From the NCBI GenBank assembly GCA_003118195.1, contig BEXV01000069.1, forward strand, positions 222,841-244,807: a DNA stretch of 21,967 nucleotides, read 5' to 3'. A program made the position numbers and the translations under genes. Each line of letters opens with the position of its first letter. Position 1 is the stretch's first letter. The stretch is from Hemicentrotus pulcherrimus. Its lineage: Eukaryota; Echinodermata; Echinoidea; Camarodonta; Strongylocentrotidae. The notes beneath the pieces were generated by a model, which saw nothing but the letters and a program-made list of their open reading frames with translations, was not told the origin of the DNA and did no database searches. Positions 18,696 to 21,967 of this stretch are shown piece after piece.

Positions 18696-20199
18696 CTAGG
18701 TGTAAACCAAGTCAAACCAATACTCGTACAATTCATCAACCCAGCCAGGCTCTTCTATGGCTCTAGCGCCCCCTTTAGCCCAAATGAGCGTATAATTACA
18801 CTTGCAATATAACATAAAATGAAAAGTTGAGTCAACTTGTCCACAAGAGTTGCATAAATTATTATTAACAATTTGCCATTGATATAAGTTTTCTTTTGAG
18901 GCAATAAACCTAGGAATCATCTTGAAATTTAATTTATGGAAACGCCCCAATTTCAAAAAATGAAATGGCTCCCATTACCAATCATGTAAAAGAATATGTT
19001 TTGACTAATACATGACAATAAAAGAATATTATAAAAGAATAATTCATATATTTGGAAAATTGGTTTCTCTCATGGTCTGTGAGAGATACAGGGTAGTCCC
19101 ATATACATCTTTCTCTGTGTATAGTGCTTGTAACTTTACGAAGAATGGGCCAAATTTCTTATCAGTTTCATGATTCCAGAACCTTGCAGATGCTTGATGC
19201 TAGATGATCAACCTTTTCTGATCGATTCCACAACGTTTCTTTCACAATGCAATCGCATGACCATAACTGGTCTTTACCTTTAACTATGTTATTACGAATT
19301 TGCTTTAATTTTAACAAAGTCATTATCCAAATCTAAAAAGAAATTCCAAAAGTAAATGATATTTGGTTCTTTTGACTTTTTACGTACTAACGAACGATAA
19401 TAATCTTTCACTTTCATAACAAAAAAAAATCACTTTATCCCCTGTTTCTATTTCTATCATATTCGAAATATCACATTCTTGTTCAAATTCATAGCTTAAT
19501 CTATCCAACCAACACTGTGGAAATGCTTTCTTTAATTTTGTATATTTAAAATCAAATAAGAGCTGTTGTGCTTTTTCAATAAACCGGCCTCTTGCCATTC
19601 TCGATAAAACAGTATTTTTTTCTTAAAGGTAATGTTACTATTTTTCCAAATAATTTATGTTTGGAATATTTCTTACTTTAAACATATCAATGAATTTTGG
19701 TTCTGACCAAGTACAAAAGAGATCTACATAGAATCCTGTCAAATTATGTTTAGAGCATAATAAATTCATATCCTTTATGTTACAATTGAAATGTAAACAT
19801 AGTGGCAAACCCTCTATTTTTTCGGACCAGTATCTAAACATATTTTTCCAATAAGAGTCATTATCATTAAAAAAGAGATATCCATGCCAAACGTAGTGAA
19901 GACATTTTACTAGCAATATCAATCATATTCAATCCACCATTTTCAATATCACTTATAATTACATTACGTTTAATTTTATATTTTTTGAGTTCCATATTTA
20001 AACAAAATAATAGTTTGTTCAATATCTGTGAAATATGTTTCGGTACTGTTACAACAATTGCGGTAAATACAATTTGTGACGCCGCTAACATTTTCAAAAC
20101 AACTATTCTGCCATAAAAAGTAAGATCTCTCATTTTCAAAATATTTAATACATTTCGATTTTTATCTATTTTTACATTCCAGTTTAAATCTTGTAACAA
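18696..20199 (-). pseudogene. ORF2 C-terminal region of L1/Tx1-like LINE (broken)
   Basis: Remnants follow the RT in several frames: MLQDLNWNVKIDKNRNVLNI and FYGRIVVLKMLAASQIVF (19867-20199), WKNMFRYWSEKIEGLPLCL (19638-19922), a piece at 19380-19598, then WNHETDKKFGPFFVKLQALY (about 19100-19180, frameshifted). The last piece (18696-18956) contains CNSCGQVDSTFHFMLYC, a C-x2-C...H...C pattern like the zinc-binding motif near the end of L1/Tx1 ORF2. The final stop is at 18696-18698. This region normally helps bind RNA or target DNA. Dead here. Confidence 0.75.
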
Positions 20200-20203
20200 T
20201 TTC

Positions 20204-21000
20204 TTATTTTTGCCTATATAATACTCCTAAAAGTTTTACAGGTTGATCAGTATATATAATGACATTATCATGAACAAAATTATCTACAGTATTAAGTTTA
20301 ATAACTTCTGTCTTATTCCAAATTATTTTCGGACCTGCATAGTCTCCAAAATCGTTAATTTCATTCATAATATATTGTATATCATTAAAAGATTCCACAA
20401 ATAATGTTGTGTCATCTGCATATTGGGAAATTTTTAAACTATCAATACCTAAATCAACACTGAATATATCAATCCCTTTAATGTTTTTATTTAGTCTTAT
20501 TATGCATGCTAATATTTCCACTACTATGTTAAAAAGTAATGACGATAATGGGCAACCCTGGCGAACTCCTCTTTCAATAAGTAACTTTTCTGAAATCCAT
20601 CCATTATTCATTACACGACCGATGGTGTCAGTATAAAAGTCTTTATCCAGGATTTAAAAGATTCTTTAAAATTGAATTTACGTAGTACATGAAATTGGAA
20701 AAAATGAGAAACATTGTCGAATGCTTTTTTTTTTAATCCAAAAAGAATACATTCCCGAACTATTGGATGTCTTTAAATAGTCGATTACATCTTGTACTAA
20801 TCATATGTTTTCTGCTGCGGATCTTTTGTTTATAAACCTCTTTGATCAGTTAAAATGATACTCGATAAAACACGTTGAAGTCTTTTAGAAAGTACTCTTA
20901 CAGCAATTTTATAATCATTATTAAATAACGAAATTGGTCTCCAGTTGTCTAAATAACCCCTATCCCCCTTCTTGAATAACTAAGATCCTGCCTTTGGGGA
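20204..21000 (-). pseudogene. reverse transcriptase of L1/Tx1-like LINE (broken)
   Basis: RT motifs are visible in minus-strand order: GYLDNWRPISLFNNDYKI with WRPIS at 20929-20943, SKRLQRVL and ILTDQRG (about 20900-20850), KKAFDNV following motif A (about 20720), WIKTFYTDTIGRVMNNGW (about 20650-20590), GVRQGCPLS (20543-20569) and QYADDTTLF with YADD at 20411-20422. The longest open piece starts at an ATG ending at 20611, inside the domain. A run of ten A (minus strand, about 20727-20736) shifts the frame beside the motif-A Asp. All catalytic blocks are recognisable, but the reading frame is lost. Confidence 0.85.
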
Positions 21001-21176
21001 GAAGATAATTTTTGTTTGTGATACCCCTCATTTAAGCTTGCAATAACCAAATCTTTAATTTCTAATTAAAAAAAACATGTAGAACTCAACACTAAGACCA
21101 TCACTTCCAGTGGCTATGTTATTACCAATACGTTGCAACGCGTTTCACTCAGCAACCCTTCACACTTCGATGCCTC

Positions 21177-21760
21177 TTAATCGGTCAGAGTACTAATAAT
21201 TAAATCTTTAAAATAGTTATCAACATGAACATTCGTGCATTCCTTAACATACACTTTTTCAAAATATTCATGAATTTCCTGTAAAACCTTTTCATCATCC
21301 TTAATAGTTTTTCCATTGACATATAAACTTTCTATTTCTTTGTTCTGCCCATTGCGCTTTTCCAACTGTAAAAAATATTTGCTTGCCTTCTCACCCTTTT
21401 CATTCCATTTTGACCGCGATCTTACAAACGCCCCTTTACATTTATGTGTATAATATTTATCTATTTTCTTCGGTGCTTCCTTCATCTTACTGATAACATC
21501 TTCATTTGGATCCCTATCGAACTGTTTATACTCAAGGTATCATATTCCTCTTTAAGTTTATCAAAAGCATTCTTTTGAACATCACATTTTTGTTTAGAGT
21601 ATGACATCGTAAATTCTTTTATCTTAACTTTACATTTTTTCCATTTGTCCTGTGGTGACAGTTGTATGTATTCCAATTTAATTTCTTTAATCAACTTACG
21701 TACACCAGTCTGATACTTTGCATTAACTAAAATATTGTTATTTATCTTCCAAAAACCTTT
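21177..21760 (-). pseudogene. linker region of L1/Tx1-like LINE (broken)
   Basis: Two consecutive open pieces (21482-21694 and 21177-21485) encode a lysine-rich, probably helical segment between the endonuclease and the RT. The diagnostic part is VRSRSKWNEKGEKASKYFLQ followed by LEKRNGQNKEIESL (about 21425-21325), a signature found just upstream of the RT in L1/Tx1-type ORF2 proteins. The two pieces overlap by a few bases and are joined by a frameshift. Confidence 0.8.
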
Positions 21761-21764
21761 GCCT

Positions 21765-21967
21765 CTCAGGCTTTACAATTTTAAATTTCAATTTCAAAGA
21801 AATAGCATTTTGGTCACACTTTAAAGCCGGACGGATATCCGAAGATTGAACTAAATGGCATACCTTCTTCGATATTAGCCACTAATCTAACCTAGTCTAA
21901 TTAAATAGAGAGACACCTGCCTCCATGTAAATTGTCCTCTTGTCTGGGTATAAATGTCTCCAAATAT
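21765..21967 (-). pseudogene. endonuclease C-terminus of L1/Tx1-like LINE (partial)
   Basis: Minus-strand frames near the window edge read FTWRQVSLFN, stop, TRLD, stop, WLISKKVCHLV, then SSDIRPALKCDQNAISLKLK. This matches the end of an L1-type AP endonuclease, where the family has S-D-H followed by an aliphatic-rich strand. Here the triad position reads C-D-Q, so the catalytic His is replaced by Gln. At least two in-frame stops precede it. A frameshift near 21765-21775 separates it from GKGFWKINNNILVN, the start of the linker. The rest of the domain lies outside the window. Confidence 0.75.

Larger units (their letters stand above)
18696..21967 (-). mobile_element. dead L1/Tx1-like LINE, open at right edge
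   Basis: A third non-LTR retrotransposon, on the minus strand. Reading from the right edge leftward it has an endonuclease C-terminus, a basic linker, a reverse transcriptase, the thumb or connection region and a C-terminal zinc-binding region. Motifs such as FTWRQ, RSRSKWNEKGEKASKYF, WRPISLFNNDYKI, ERGVRQGCPLS and QYADDTTLF are characteristic of L1/Tx1-type elements and differ from those of the two plus-strand LINEs. It is interrupted by many stops and frameshifts. The 5' part lies beyond the window. No poly(A) tail is obvious at the 3' end (below 18696). Confidence 0.85.

Overview
This is a 22 kb stretch of AT-rich animal nuclear DNA. Only one intact protein gene is visible, a single-exon class A G-protein-coupled receptor on the minus strand (9214-10251). 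The rest is noncoding DNA and decayed transposable elements. There is no operon-like packing, no Shine-Dalgarno pattern and no dense coding. The mix of an intronless rhodopsin-family receptor, several LINE lineages (I/Jockey-like, CR1-like and L1/Tx1-like), many small inverted-repeat elements and microsatellites fits a marine invertebrate. An echinoderm or another invertebrate deuterostome is the best guess, but the sequence does not prove it.

Layout. 1-9.2 kb: mostly unannotatable intergenic or intronic DNA. It holds small repeats: a 92-bp tandem duplication (1093-1260), a 109-bp foldback element (1686-1794), a LINE-like 3' tail (about 2950-3124), a probable interspersed repeat (about 5770-5960), a TTAA-flanked MITE (6497-6792), purine and homopolymer tracts (6841-7245), a diverged 62-bp direct repeat (7961/8191) and a 22-bp inverted repeat (8460/8877). 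9.2-10.25 kb: the receptor gene. 10.76-12.49 kb: a (TAA)n microsatellite, then a roughly 1.65-kb composite repeat. That repeat is bounded by matching inverted ends and contains spaced internal repeats of about 230 bp, a degenerate tRNA-Gly-like sequence, a Z-DNA-prone CG tract and a cluster of TGACCT and TGACGTCA motifs that includes a perfect DR5.

12.98-17.77 kb, plus strand: two dead LINEs head to tail. The first (12.98-15.74 kb) carries an AP-type endonuclease and a reverse transcriptase of the I/Jockey group. The second (15.76-17.77 kb) is CR1-like and keeps its 3' UTR, 3' hairpin and AATCA-type tail. 17.89-18.61 kb: a nonautonomous DNA transposon with 29-bp terminal inverted repeats. 18.69-21.97 kb, minus strand: a third dead LINE of L1/Tx1 type, whose endonuclease runs off the right edge of the window.

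The genes do not form a pathway. The receptor is the one candidate functional protein gene, sitting between repeat-rich regions. I found no previously undescribed multi-gene system. The most unusual structure is the 10.8-12.5 kb composite element with its packed regulatory-type motifs.
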